Positions 29,101-42,100 of a DNA stretch of 64,000 nucleotides are shown in pieces; the stretch's first letter is position 1, and each line of letters opens with the position of its first letter. The position numbers were made by a program, and so were the translations under genes. The notes beneath the pieces were generated by a model. It did no database searches and was not told the origin of the DNA. It saw nothing but the letters and a program-made list of their open reading frames with translations. Source of the stretch: Certhia americana. Lineage: Eukaryota; Chordata; Aves; Passeriformes; Certhiidae. Where the stretch lies: assembly GCA_018697195.1 (NCBI GenBank), contig CM031858.1, forward strand, positions 110,995,536-111,059,535. Reading direction: 5' to 3'.

Positions 29101-32100
29101 TCCATGCTATCGACAATATTTCTCCACAAACTGGTGCAGCACAGGTCACTCTTTCACAGGATGCAGTCCTTCAAGGACAGGCTGCTCCAGAATGGGTCCC
29201 TCCCCAGAGTCACAAGTCCTATGAAGACACTGCTCCATCGTGGGTTCCTCTCTCCATAGGTTTGCAGATCCCTGCCAGGACTCTTCTCCAGCAGATGCAC
29301 AGCTTCCTCTCAGGCATCCACCTGCTCTGGTGCGGTCTCCTGCAGAGGCTGGAGGTGGATCTCTGCATCCCCATAGACATCCATGGGATGCAGGGGCACA
29401 GCTGCCTCACCATGGTGTGAACCACGGGCTGTAGGGGAATTTCAGCTCTGGTGCCTGGAGTCCCTCCTTCTCCACTGACCTTGGTGTGTACAGGGCTGTT
29501 CCTCTCACATATTCTCACCCTACTATTCTTTGGCAGTAATTAAAACCGTGCAAAGCCCTTTTTTTTTAGTTCTTCCTAAATATGTTATTCCAGAGGCATT
29601 GCCACCCTTTCTGCATAGTGCAGACTTGGCTAGCTGTGTGTCCATTCTGGAGCCATCTGACACTGACTCTGACAGACATGGGGAAACTTCTGTCAGCTTC
29701 TCAAAGAAGCCATCCCTGTGGCCCCCACTACTAAAACCTGGCCATGCAAACATCAGCTTAATTCAGGATAACATTTTGAAAGCAACATGCCAGGATACGA
29801 GTTTGCCTATGGAAGTTTCCTTTTAATACAAAAATAAAATAAATACTTCTGCGTCACAATGGAACTGTATTTTGTAGGTTTTCACAGTTATTTGCTAGGG
29901 AGCAGCAAGAAGAACTGGAAAAGTGCTGTGTCTAGTCTCTAAAGCAGTTGATGCTACTTGTGTATGGCGTATCTTCCTCTTTGGGCTTACACATGTGCTA
30001 GCAGGGTGTTGGAGGCTATTTATTCCTGAGGCAAAAGAAGGAAAACCCAATGACAGGACAAAATTCTAGACTAAGTAAAATGACTGTATCTTGTTTCATC
30101 ATCCATCTACTATGAGCTTACATTTCCCTGCCATCAGACCATCACGTCACATTGCAGTCTGAGACAGCACCTGCAAACCAATCAAGTAACAATACAACAA
30201 GGAGGATTATAATTAAGTTTCTCTATCTGCAAAAGCAAGGATCTCCTTCCACATACAGGTGGCTTTTGACACAACATAAGACATATCAACATGCTGTGTT
30301 ATGAGAACTGTGCAGTACTTTCTGCGGTGAAAAAAAAGAGAATTTGCACCCTGAGCTTCCTGATTTGTTTTTTATTGACACTTTAGTAGGACAGAAGGTA
30401 ATATTTAAGATAAAGGCATGAACCTTTGAGTTCAGGTTTGAACTAAATCCAGTTTTTAAATTACTGTAGGGGTTTCTTTATTTTTGACACAGTGCACCTC
30501 TTCTGGAGACGGTAATCCATGGCAAGCCAGTCATACTGCCACAATAACAGTGCTCTACAAACAAGATTTGTGTTTGGGTACATTAAGAGGGGTGAGCAGA
30601 AATTGTCCTTTAAGCTGTCCTTGTAGGTAAAAACAGGCCCCACCAAATTCAGCTTAGACCAGGACTTCATCAAAGAGAGAGATTTAATAAATCATTCAGC
30701 AAATATATTTAGAAGCCATAAAATATGACTTTTGGATCACTTCATTATGTGTTATTTGTTTAAATGTACCCCAATTCAATTACAATTCTGTTTCTGTAAA
30801 ATATTTTGCTTTCCATACAAATTGCTGAAAAGAATTTTCAAAATATCAGTATGTGATAAGCACTTAGTATTCGTAGGATCTTCTGAAAAGCCCATCTGCT
30901 ATGCAAATTAATATCTAAGAGTAATTTCTGAATGGGGATTCATAAAGGCATGGTTCAGAAAAACAATTAGCATATGTTTACCTTTCAGTGATTCCTGTAA
31001 AATACAGACTTTTATTTGAATACTTTATACAATGAGGAATGATTTCCTAAGCTGAGGTTGTACTCATTACAACTAGTAATATCAATACATTGTTTGCTTA
31101 TTAACAGATTTGAATTTTATTTGCTCATTCCTCCACCAGATTCAATATTCGGTGGTGGAAAACACATTCATTCCTTTAATTATTCACGAAGCATGTTGTA
31201 TGTGGCTGTGGGAGGAGGTGACTCTTTTTCTCAGTTGCTTTCAGGAGCACATTTTCCCAGCTGAGTCTTTCTGTCCCATCCCCTAGTGCACCTGGTGGAC
31301 ATCTGGAATGTGATAGAAGCCTTGCGGGAGAACGCCCTGAACAACCTGGACCCCAGCATCGAACTGAACGTGGCTCGCCTGGAAGCTGTGATTTCCACCA
31401 TCTTCTACCAGCTCAACAAACGGATGCCAACGACCCATCAGATCAACGTGGAGCAGTCCATCAGCTTGCTGCTCAACTTCCTGCTAGCGGCCTTTGATCC
31501 GTAAGCCTGCCCTTCTTCCCTCCTCTCCCAGCTGCTTGAAAGGATTTTACTTCCTCCAGAAATATCTCTTGTAATCAATTGAACAGGCTCAATTCTGTCC
31601 CAAATAATGAGCATGTGAACAGTGCTAACTAGGGAGATAACCTAAATTAAGGGCCTCTGCTTTCCTTTCTTTCGAGCCAAATTCAGCACAACTGTGTTTT
31701 CATCCAGCTACTCAGACTTGTTCCAGTTTATATCAAAGAAGAATTATCTACAGAAACAAATCCACATGCGCTTCTAATTTGGCTTGTTGTTTATTGACAC
31801 ACCAGTGGCTGACACCACTGCAATGCCTCTGCAGCAGTGCCATGGGTTAATAGCTCATTATTTTGAAAGAGCTCATTTCCCTGCAAGTTCTTGCAGCTGT
31901 AAGCAATTTTTTTTTCTGGCTCATGCCAGTGCAGCATGATTTTGAGACCATGACAGAAATAGGATTAAAGACCTGGAGGTGATGAAATTCGTGTTGTTTA
32001 TTACTGCATGGGACTCCTATTACAAAAGGAACAAGTTTGAGATAGAGCAAACCACTTACATTAATGAGTATTCTGTGTATACCTATTACAGTTTCTAAAT

Positions 32101-35100
32101 ACGTAGTTGGCATCTTGTACTGCAATATTTGCAGTCCTCAGAACTGAGTTATTGGAGAACAGTGGTTAAGTCTGACAGATGCAGATGTTGTCACTTTATG
32201 GCTTATTTTTTGAAAATTCAGCAGCAGAAAACACTGGTCATTAAACATTAAAATAAGGATGCTTCCCCTCTCTCTTCCAAGTCCTCTCTTCCTGCCCTGG
32301 TACTGGGTGTCACTGAGCACCTCTCGATGCCAGAACAGCCAGTGGCTCAGTCACCATGACAACAGGGAGAAAAAGTAGGTGTTCCACATGAGAAGGCTGC
32401 GCTCAACCTCTCCTCCTGCCCCTCTGAGAGGAAGAAAAGCCAATCTATTGTGAAATCATAGCCTTCAGGAATATTTTCCTCCCCTCAAGGGCAATAAAGG
32501 AAGGAACGGGCATTTTAATTCATACCGTCGTGGCTGTGACAAGCACAATAAAGGATGCTGGAAATGACCAGATGCATTTATTGCTGCATGACACAAGTAA
32601 ACTGTTTCCTGGCTGGTAAACACAGGGAAAGACCCTGGACCATGGAATCAAGGACGATGTGATAATGTGCTTTTTTTCTAACTCATTGTAAAGGGGTAAA
32701 GATCTCAACTACACAACACTTTGCAGCAAATGTGGAGTAGAGGAATTTAGTCCCCTGGAGGGAATCAGAGAATGTTTTTAAGAGGGTAAGGTTTTGCTTT
32801 CCTTGAAAAAGTCCCATGTGCTGTGGTTCATGATCTATTTCTGGGCTCTCATCAGGCCCCACCCAGGGTGAGGAAGCTCCCTCACTCCTTTTGTCAAGCT
32901 GCTCATGTGTAGTGTAGTGCATGGGATGCACTTCCCAGAAGGGCACTGACACCCAAGGAATCCCTAGGAAGAGGATCTCAGCTCTGAGGTCAGAAATAGG
33001 GCCAACCTGCCTATCACCCCATATTAAATACACCAAGCATTTGAGATGAGGTTCAGGTGCAATCTGAGATACCTAAGTTCAGGTTTCATGGAAGTATGTG
33101 TCAGCTAGGTCTCTCTGTACTGTAATGGAAGTCTAGAGACCTGTCCCAAACAAAGACATAGCAGTTTAGCATCTGATTCTCCAAATGTGCCCTACACTTT
33201 AGTATGACCCCTATCATTGAGGTTTTGTGTTGGATATTGGTTTAACAACTGCCGTTGGTTGAGGTTCCCTGGTTTCTGGGGAACGGAGGGAGGGAGGTGG
33301 CTCTACATGCTACAGGGACAGCATGAGAGCTGCTGGGGTCTAACCAGAACTGCTGTCTCTGCTTCCCATGCTGCTCCTTTCCCTCCCCTCCAGTGCAGCA
33401 GAAAGGTCATTCTCTGCTGAAAGCTAGAAGGTGGTGGAAGGAGGAGCAAGGTCTTTTCTTGTGGTCGCATTTCAAAGAGAAACAATGCTTTGCATGCCAT
33501 CCAGAGGAACTCAGCAGGAGAAGTTCTCAGGCTGGAGAAGTGGGCCCATGGGAATCTCCCCAAGAGGTTTTGCAAGGCCAAGTGCAAGGTGCTGCAGGTG
33601 CAGAGAAGGTGGTGCAGTTTTTCTTGTCCCATTTGGACACTAAAGAAAGTGGAGAAATGGAGTTTGTGACTTAACATATATGAAAAGACCCCAAGGCACA
33701 AGTTATTTCATGGATTAAAATCTATTAAGCCTGCCACTGTCTCATTTATTTTGTGCTAGTTAATATATATGTTGCTCTTTGTGTACTGTACTGGCTGAAG
33801 ACCTTCCAAACTTTAAACAGAGCCTCTTCCTTCTTTTATAGCCTGCTGAAAACCTGGCAGGTTTCTCTGCCCTCTGGCAAGGAGTATTTCCTTAGGCCAG
33901 AAATACAGATGTCTTCTCAGGAGCTAAAAACTTGTCTAGCAAAACACAAAGGGAACCACAGTGTACTGCCATGGCTTGTGGGCCAACTTGTCCACTGCCA
34001 GTGCTGAGCTTACAACACAGTTTTTTTATGGGTTTTTTATGGCCTTGGGGATTCATTAGGCCCACAGTTAATTATATTTCTCTGCTGCTCAACCCTGAAA
34101 GGAGAAAAAGTGGGGAAAAATTGTAGTGTGAGTCTCACATGAGACTCAATGAGATGTTCCTTTATGCTGCTGAAGGTAAACTACAGTAGAGCCTTATAAA
34201 ACTGCAAACAGCAAATTCAAAATTCACAAACAGAAGTACTTCTCCAATTAATTTATCATTAGTGTGTGGAAGTCAGCATCATGTGGTAGATGACCCTGAC
34301 AGACCAAAACCAGTGAGCAAAATGAGGTGGTCAGACTTTAAAACAATCTAGACAGAAACATGCCTCTTTTACCTTTTTAACCACACATTGAAATTGGGAA
34401 ATAGCGTTTGCTTCAAGGCCTAAGGTGATTACCTGGCTTTATGAAACAATAGCACACTTCCTTCACTGGCACACCAAGTACTATGTAAAAAGTTGACAAG
34501 TACAAACCTCTCTGAAAAATTCCTCTCAGGCTCGTGTCAAAGCCTAGGGAGCAAGGTTGAATGTCATTCAGTCGAGTTGTTCTCCAAAAAACTCCATTTA
34601 ACAGAGTATGAAATATTCTGTGCCAGATCATCTCCAGCTATTCCTGCTGCAAGGTTTAACTGATAAGTAAATAGCTGAATTTTCTCTGTTCCTTGACATA
34701 CACTGTCCTATGAATGGAGCTGTGGGCCCTGGGCTATGGAACGGACCCTGCCTAGCTGGGGTGGGGGGACCTTGACTTCTACAGAGAGAAGAGGAAATAT
34801 GCAGGTATTCGTTCAATCAAATGAACATTTGATTAGTACTAATTTCAGTGCATAAAGATGATCAATATCTACTTTGGAAATACAACTTCTTGCTCATTCA
34901 TCTATTCAGAGCAGTGAAGCGTTTAATTCCCTCTCCACCTTTGCTACTCATTGAAAGCCACAGAGGCATTTACAAAGGAAGTTCATCAAAAGAAATGCAT
35001 TTCAGAAATGTGGACATTATGCATTTTGCTCTCCTACATGACAGAATCTTGCTGAATGTCAATAAAATTTCATTTCTAACACCTCATTGTGAAGATGGGA

Positions 35101-36087
35101 ATTTGTAATTACAGCCTCTGACATTTCAGAATTGACTGCCTTGATTACAATGGGTAGTAAGCAATAACTGCAGAACTTTTGTTTCTTTTGCAAAAGATAC
35201 CTGAAAGTATTGGGGGACCACCGCTTAAGCCTCTTTAGTGAGAAAAAAGATATTTTCTCAATGTCCTTCTCATGGGACACATTTGCTGTTTTTAAAGATG
35301 TGATTCTATTGCTTGATAGCTTTCCCCACCATATGGCTATCTCAGGATGGGTGTTACTAGAGATCCTGACAAATGACAGTGTCATCTATTTGGTACCACT
35401 CTCCTTGGTGACCCAATAGGCAAAATCAAATGGAGCTGGACTCCGCCTTGTACGGTCTGTGGATTTTGTCAGACCGTCTGTGGGATTTCCTTGCTCTGGG
35501 GACAGGCTGTCTCTCTTTGCAACTATGCAGTAGAATACGAAACTTTCTACTCTGCTCTAGTGTCTAAAAGCATGTGTAATTTTTTTCCCTTTTTTCCTCA
35601 AGCAGTGGGAGATAACCTTCAACCCTGGCCATCACTCCCTTTCCTAAGTACTCCGTCCTGTATTGTTAAGTGCACATCAGCTTCAGGGTTTGCTTTTGAC
35701 ATCATTTATCCTTCTTGCTGAAGAGTAACCTCAGTAAGAGAGGTGCAATATAAAATCAAAATATCCGCTGTCCTCTCCTATTTCCACTAGTAAAATTTAT
35801 TTATCTTTGCATTAGCCAGCCCAAAGCTGCTTTTGGGGAGCTCCAGCTTCTACCGAGATCTTCCTGCAGCTGTGAGCCCCTGCTTCAGCATTTGCTTTTG
35901 CACAGCAAACACTGTGAGGCCCCAGTGCTGCCAGTCAAGGGCATCTGTAGTGCTTAGACATAGCTCAGGGCACTTCTGGATCCAAGTGATATTGGCAAGT
36001 CTTAGTCCCCATTACCCTGTCTGTTCATCAGTCATGTGTGTTCAAATATGCATGTGTGTATATGCACACACACAATCTCTCACACAC

Positions 36088-36125
<38 letters not shown>

Positions 36126-39100
36126 ATGTATATATTTGGAGGGCAAATTGGGTTTGTACTGGCTCTTGTGATGCTTTGGGGAATACAAATGACCGGTATG
36201 AGATACAGTGTCAAAACCAATCAACCCGAACAGAGAGATTGAAGAGATAAATGATATCTTTTCTTTTTCTGTTCCTCTTTTCCCTAACCGTTTGAGTATG
36301 GGAAGAGCCAATGGCTCTAGGGTGGAAAGCTGAAGCCAAGTTGATATGTGTCTGCCATGCAAAAATATAATCCTATTAGTAAATGTAACTAAACCTCCTG
36401 GGAAAAATCATCTAAATCTGAAGCACTTCCACATGGGCTTTTTTTTAATCTCTAAATCTTCTATTCTTAATAATGCCACTGCTTCTACTTAGCTTTTTTT
36501 TTTTTTTTAAATAATATAGCTACTCTTTTAAAGACAGATGGAAACCTCATGATGAAACAGTGCAGAAAAATTCTTAAAGGTCTAAAGGGCAGCATGCACA
36601 AAAAGAATACAAAAGGACCGCATTCTCAGCCATAACAGTGCTAAGTCTGGTTTACACAAATCAGAATCCAATCAACAAAGGATGGAAATACAAAAGTCTG
36701 GAAATTCCTATGCTGTGATTTTAATCTTATGAAGTCAGTCAAAGGAAACTCGTGTAATGAAAAAGTGTGAACAAAAGTCAGCATTAAAAGAACACAGTAA
36801 ATATTTCTTTCTTAAATACTGAAATAGTGAATGTATTACTTTTTGCCTGTATTTCTAGTTGATTTTCTGGCAAAAAGAAGAATTAAATGAGTGGAAAGGA
36901 TAATTAGTATTGCTATTTAGAATTACGGGTTACACTGACATAGAACTAAATCTAATTCAATGAATTTTAACGATTATTAGCTAGTCAAGCTTAGGGAACT
37001 GACTCATTTTCTAAAGTCTGAGTGACTTTATGAACATAGCAGTGAAACTTGTAGCATGCATCAATGTACAGATGTGAGTATACCATTCATGTCTGCCTTA
37101 CATGTATATGTTACCAAATTAGTCTGGTTTGGGATTAGCAGAGAAAGAGGCACAGTCACAAGCTCTGTGTCTTTCCTGAATCAGTTCATCTTTTAGTTCA
37201 GATCAGATGCAATTTTATTCCTTAAAATTATGAGTGACAGTGAACAGAGTAATTTTAGAAATAGTGATGAAGTGCTAAATTTCTGTATACTACTATTGCC
37301 AGTGCAGTTAGGCCATCTTACATAGGACATGATTGTATACATGAAACAGGAAATCCCGTATAAACATTGTGTTTCTGGTAGAGTAGACTGAAGATGACAG
37401 AAACTCCATTCCAAAAACTTACACAAAACTTCATTATCTAGCCCTGTCATTAGCCCTGTTAGTAGAATTTAGAAGGAAACATGGCTGCCACTTTGCTAAG
37501 CTCACAAATACTGGTCGTCTCTGTTTTAAAACATGATGGCATAATCTCACTGATGTCATTAATTAATATCATTAATTCACGTGGGAAGCTGTGAAGTAAT
37601 GCCAAGGAGTTTGGATGATGGATAGAAGTGGCTCCAGTGCAACTCTGGACTCCTACTGCCTTACAGTAAGGTTCATAAACTTCCAAGAAAAAACACATTT
37701 CACCATTTGGATGTCAAGAAATGAACATTAAGAAGCATATGAACTTAGGAGAGCATGTTCATTCTCATCTTTGGAAAGAGGCTGAACACTAAACTGGGGC
37801 TGATGGGTGTTTTAGGGCCTAAGAGGGCTATGCAGTGTGTGAAGTCATGTTTTACTCATGCAACTCAAATAAACCAGTGTTTCTGTGATGGCAGGTGATC
37901 ATTGGGGACCATCATAGCTGTAAAAGGAGAATGAGGATAGTGAGTGGAATAATAAAGTTAAGCCATTGCATGCCTCAAGACAGCTGCAGGAGAAGTTGGC
38001 AATGTACCTTTTTGCCCAAGACAAACTTCGGGGTAAATTTGGGGTTTATTATTATATTATTATTATTTATATATATATATATATATAAAAAAAAATTATT
38101 TATGCATTGTAACTTGAAAGTAGAGAGCCAGGTACAGCCTCCTCTTGAACAAACCAGAGATAAAACTCTTCTCCATATCCCTTTGCTCACTCTGGATGCA
38201 GGCTTATTCCCCATTTTCCAGCAAAGTCCTTCTCAAGGTTCCTGGGGGTAAGGTGTGTCGTATAAAAGGCAATTGTCAGGATTTACTGACAGGCACAGAT
38301 GAAGTCTGTACAGTGATGTGAGCCCTGTGTGCTTTTTCACTTTTGTTCCCAGTGCTGATTTTTTCATTTACTTGCAATCCTTTTGGTCCAAAAAATTCCC
38401 AAAGAACTTAGAATAGGGAAACCATGAGTGTGATAGGTGTCTCCTAGTGCTACTGCATCACAAATAGCAGTAATAATTATCACTGTAGTATATAATGAGA
38501 TGAACAGTTTAATACTGATTAATATACATAATAAATCTGCTCTGAGATCTTTACAGAGCAGTGTACTGATGTGTGTTCCCACAAAACTAACATTCTTTTT
38601 AAGGGGCTTATTTCTCTGTATGTCAATTCACATATATTGTGCATTACAGTAAGTAATGTCAGAAATATGCATTTTAATCAAACAGATTCTCATAAAATTG
38701 ACATATAAAGTATATCTACTTTCTACTTTTGAACAGGGAAGGACATGGTAAAATTTCCGTTTTTGCTGTCAAAATGGCCTTGGCAACTCTTTGTGGAGGA
38801 AAAATCATGGACAAATTAAGATGTAAGTGGTATTTTTTACCTGTTAAAAATTGTTATTGTTGGAGAAATAACAGTACAAATAGAAAAAAAGAAATTAGGA
38901 TAAGCTATAGTTTCTTGGCTGGGTTTGAGAGTTGCTCTATGTGTATCTCCAAGAAAATCCCACTAAATGCTTGGTTGAACTTGGGTTTTTAAGTATAAAT
39001 TGCATACATTGAGGTTCTTATCGGTGGATTTTTATTTTTTTTCCGTTGGGGTTATTAAATTAGGAATACAAATAAGTGCCTCAACATCATGAAGCATCAT

Positions 39101-42100
39101 TTAACAATTTCTTCTGATTATTTTTAATAACATCTATGTCTTTTCGCACGTAGAAGAACAGTATATTTATGTGCTATTTATATTTTCTTCCATAGGGCAT
39201 TCTTATGCCATGTATTTTGGTGAAGAGATTATCATTTCATAGGATTTATTCCCAGTTTCCCAATAGCAAAGGCATAGTTTACTTGTAGCAGCAATGGAAG
39301 ACTTTCTGTTTAGTGATATGATGTCTGTAGCTCAAATCCAGAACACCATTTTCTAGACTTTTTGACCGAAAAGCCTTGAGTTTCTGCTGAGCCTTCTACC
39401 TCAGCCCAGGAAAACTGAGTTTACAAATTGCTGTTGATTAGAGTAGACAAGTAGAAATCCCAGGTGCTGATTTAGTCTTCCAGACTTGGTGCCATTTTTT
39501 GATACATTATTTCTATGTAGAAATTCAAATACAGACTGAACTAAAGTTATAAATTATAAACTGAACGCCATTTGTTTCCTAAGCTGCTTTAAGAATAGGA
39601 ACTGGGTCCATCCAGTGGAAGGCTGAAGTACAGTGATGATTTTTTGGGTCAGCAGTCCTGGAGTCCTGTTGTCAGAATTTCCCTTCCAGGTTCCTGGAAA
39701 TGAAGCAGCTGACATGACAGCCTGAAAAACAATAAATGTTCCATAGTCAGAGATCTCCTGTTAAGCAGAGGATAATTTTAAACAAGCAGAGCAGAAAGGG
39801 CTGACAAACTGACATCACTGCAATAATAAAAGTGTGATATTTTTATACATAAAAAAGGGAGAAGAGTAAAAAGTAATGCATTGGCAGGACCTTCATTGCT
39901 TTGTGTGTCCAAGACAATAATAACTGACTTAATGAACCCATTGTCAAGATTTTGATTTGACATGGTAAGCTGGCAGTAGGCAAAAAGCTGATGGAGTGTA
40001 TCTTGTCAAATCAGAGCCTTCTTATCTGATTAAATTACTGCCTCATGCCATGCATCAGACTTTGCTTAGAAATGACCAACACACAAAGAAAAACAAATCA
40101 GTAATATTTTAGTGTTAAAATCGGCTACTTTATAATATGCAAATAATTCTTCTTTTTTTCTATTGAAAGAGGTCAGAATTAAAGATGCGGTAATAATGGA
40201 GGTTTCCGTAAGCCAAACATGTTAAGTATTTCTTTTTCAAATCAGATGGTGTTGAACTCATAGCAAATCTGTAGCTGACATTGAACCTGCTGTTCTTTCC
40301 TTGTCTTTTCCCTTCTCAGATATTTTCTCTATGATTTCTGACTCCAGTGGGGTGATGGTTTATGGCAGGTATGACATGTTTCTGCGCGAGGTTCTCAAGC
40401 TGCCCACCGCTGTCTTCGAGGGGCCTTCATTTGGTTACACTGAGCAGTCGGCAAAATCCTGTTTCTCACAACAGGTAAATGAAGAGATATGGGATCTCAG
40501 TCACCCCTCTGAGCAGGCCAAGACTCTTCCTGTCTTACACATAGGTGCATATTTACCCAGGAAGCAAAAGGCTGAGGATGAGGGGAAGTTCCACTCCGCT
40601 GATATCTGGTGTGTCGGTTTGGTGCCTTCAGCAGGAAGCTGGTCTCTATAGGTTCCCCATTTAACCATGAAGTGAGAGGTTTAGTAAAAAAGTGATTCAG
40701 CGCAGGATCTTGACTTACATGTTCCTAAATTAGGGAACTTCCTAATTTAAGCAGCAGTTACATATATACCTTTAGGTGTTATATATATTTATACCCTAAG
40801 ACATGCAGTCCTCCACTCCACTTAGCTGGTGTTGGTATAAGCATACAGAAGACTACTGCATACAAAGCTGAAGTTCCACTAAAGAAAATCAAACTGGGTT
40901 TTCCCAGTGATAGACACACAAGTTTAAAAGTGAGAAGAAAATCGCCTGAAAACCTTCCGGTAAATGGGTATCAGTATATGTATTAGAAAATCCTTAGCCT
41001 CTTACCAATAACAGCAGTGAGATAGGGTCAGGAAAACAGTTAATTTATCCTGAAGACAATACAAGATTTTTCTGCAACTCAACAGACTTCATAAGTACAC
41101 TGAGTACAGCACACTGTCTTCAGCCAATACATAGCACTTCAGAAGATTCCATAATTGTGGCTGATTGTACACTTCTCCAGTGGAGAAAGAGAGAATTCCT
41201 CTAGCTCTTGCCGCACATCACACAGTATAATTCCATAAATATGAAGTAAGGGAATGCTGAACTTGGCACAGTGTTAGAAATAAAGTTTGTATTTCCTTCT
41301 CTTTATCCTTTCATTTGCTAACTGAATACTGTTGGACAAGTAAGTTCAATGGAGCAGGAATAATGCCATTTTCATGCAAAATAGAGTCTCATTTTTTTGT
41401 ATTCTCTGTTTCATCACTAATCAATAGGCACTCCAGTCAACCAAAAGAAGATGTTGAAATTCATTTATTAAGTCTTCTCCCAGTTCATTTTAAATGGTAA
41501 TGTTTGCATATGTGAAACTAGTTTTGTTTCACAGAGGGAGACTTAAAACAGCACTTCATCTTATGTTGACAAATTTACATGGTAAAGTGAGTTCTGGTAG
41601 TTTTGTGATAAAATAATGAAAGCGTGCTCTTGCATGGCAACAGGGCATTCAAGCTTTGCATGTTGGATTTTCTGTTATTATAGATGAAAAAAGGAATTTC
41701 TTTTCCTGAAAAAATGTAATTCAGGCCTCGTTTTTAATCTTGGTAGCCATCAGAAATGGCACTTTGAGATGGCATCCAGCTGAGCGGACCAGATGCATTA
41801 AGGTACTTTAACAACATTTTCAAGCAGGCATTAAATGGTTTTGTTTACAAGCTGTACTTAGAGCTAACAAGAGTTAAGTCTCTGACTGATGTAGGTACAC
41901 AGCAGGTTTACAAAGTCGCTGTTCTGCATCTGGAGGAAAGTACACTTGTTAATCTAGTCTGATATTTCACTTAAATTGACTTTATGTAGTTCTCATTACA
42001 TCCTCACAAGGGATGAACCAGAGTTTTGAAATGATATTCAGATCTTTATGACACCATGATAAATGGTATTTACAGTCTTAGTCACACACAAGTCATTCTT

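Larger units (their letters stand above)
8338..31286 (+). other. DTNA 23-kb intron between coding exons 2 and 3
   Basis: This is the largest intron in the window. It holds a palindrome at 13843-13866, an (ATT/GTT)n repeat at 16195-16241, CR1 fragments (17030-17250, 22690-22890, 22938-23192), a 16-bp tandem repeat (17483-17538), a CpG island (about 20320-20750) and a long solo LTR (28683-29755). The stretches 8.4-16.1 kb, 18-20 kb and 23.6-28.6 kb show AT-rich unique-looking sequence with no feature I can name. Confidence 0.85.
31501..38736 (+). other. DTNA intron between coding exons 3 and 4
   Basis: This 7.2-kb intron contains a CR1 ORF-region fragment (about 33524-33602), a (CA)n microsatellite (36080-36123), an AT-rich microsatellite (38047-38095) and a small palindrome (34129-34148). 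The rest is unremarkable non-coding sequence. Confidence 0.85.

Noticed and set aside
28077..29826. Several 60-120 codon frames on both strands
   Set aside because: Mostly inside or beside the solo LTR; no retroviral gene is recognisable.
36042..36362. Frames encoding His/Thr or Val/Cys runs
   Set aside because: Translations of the (CA)n microsatellite.
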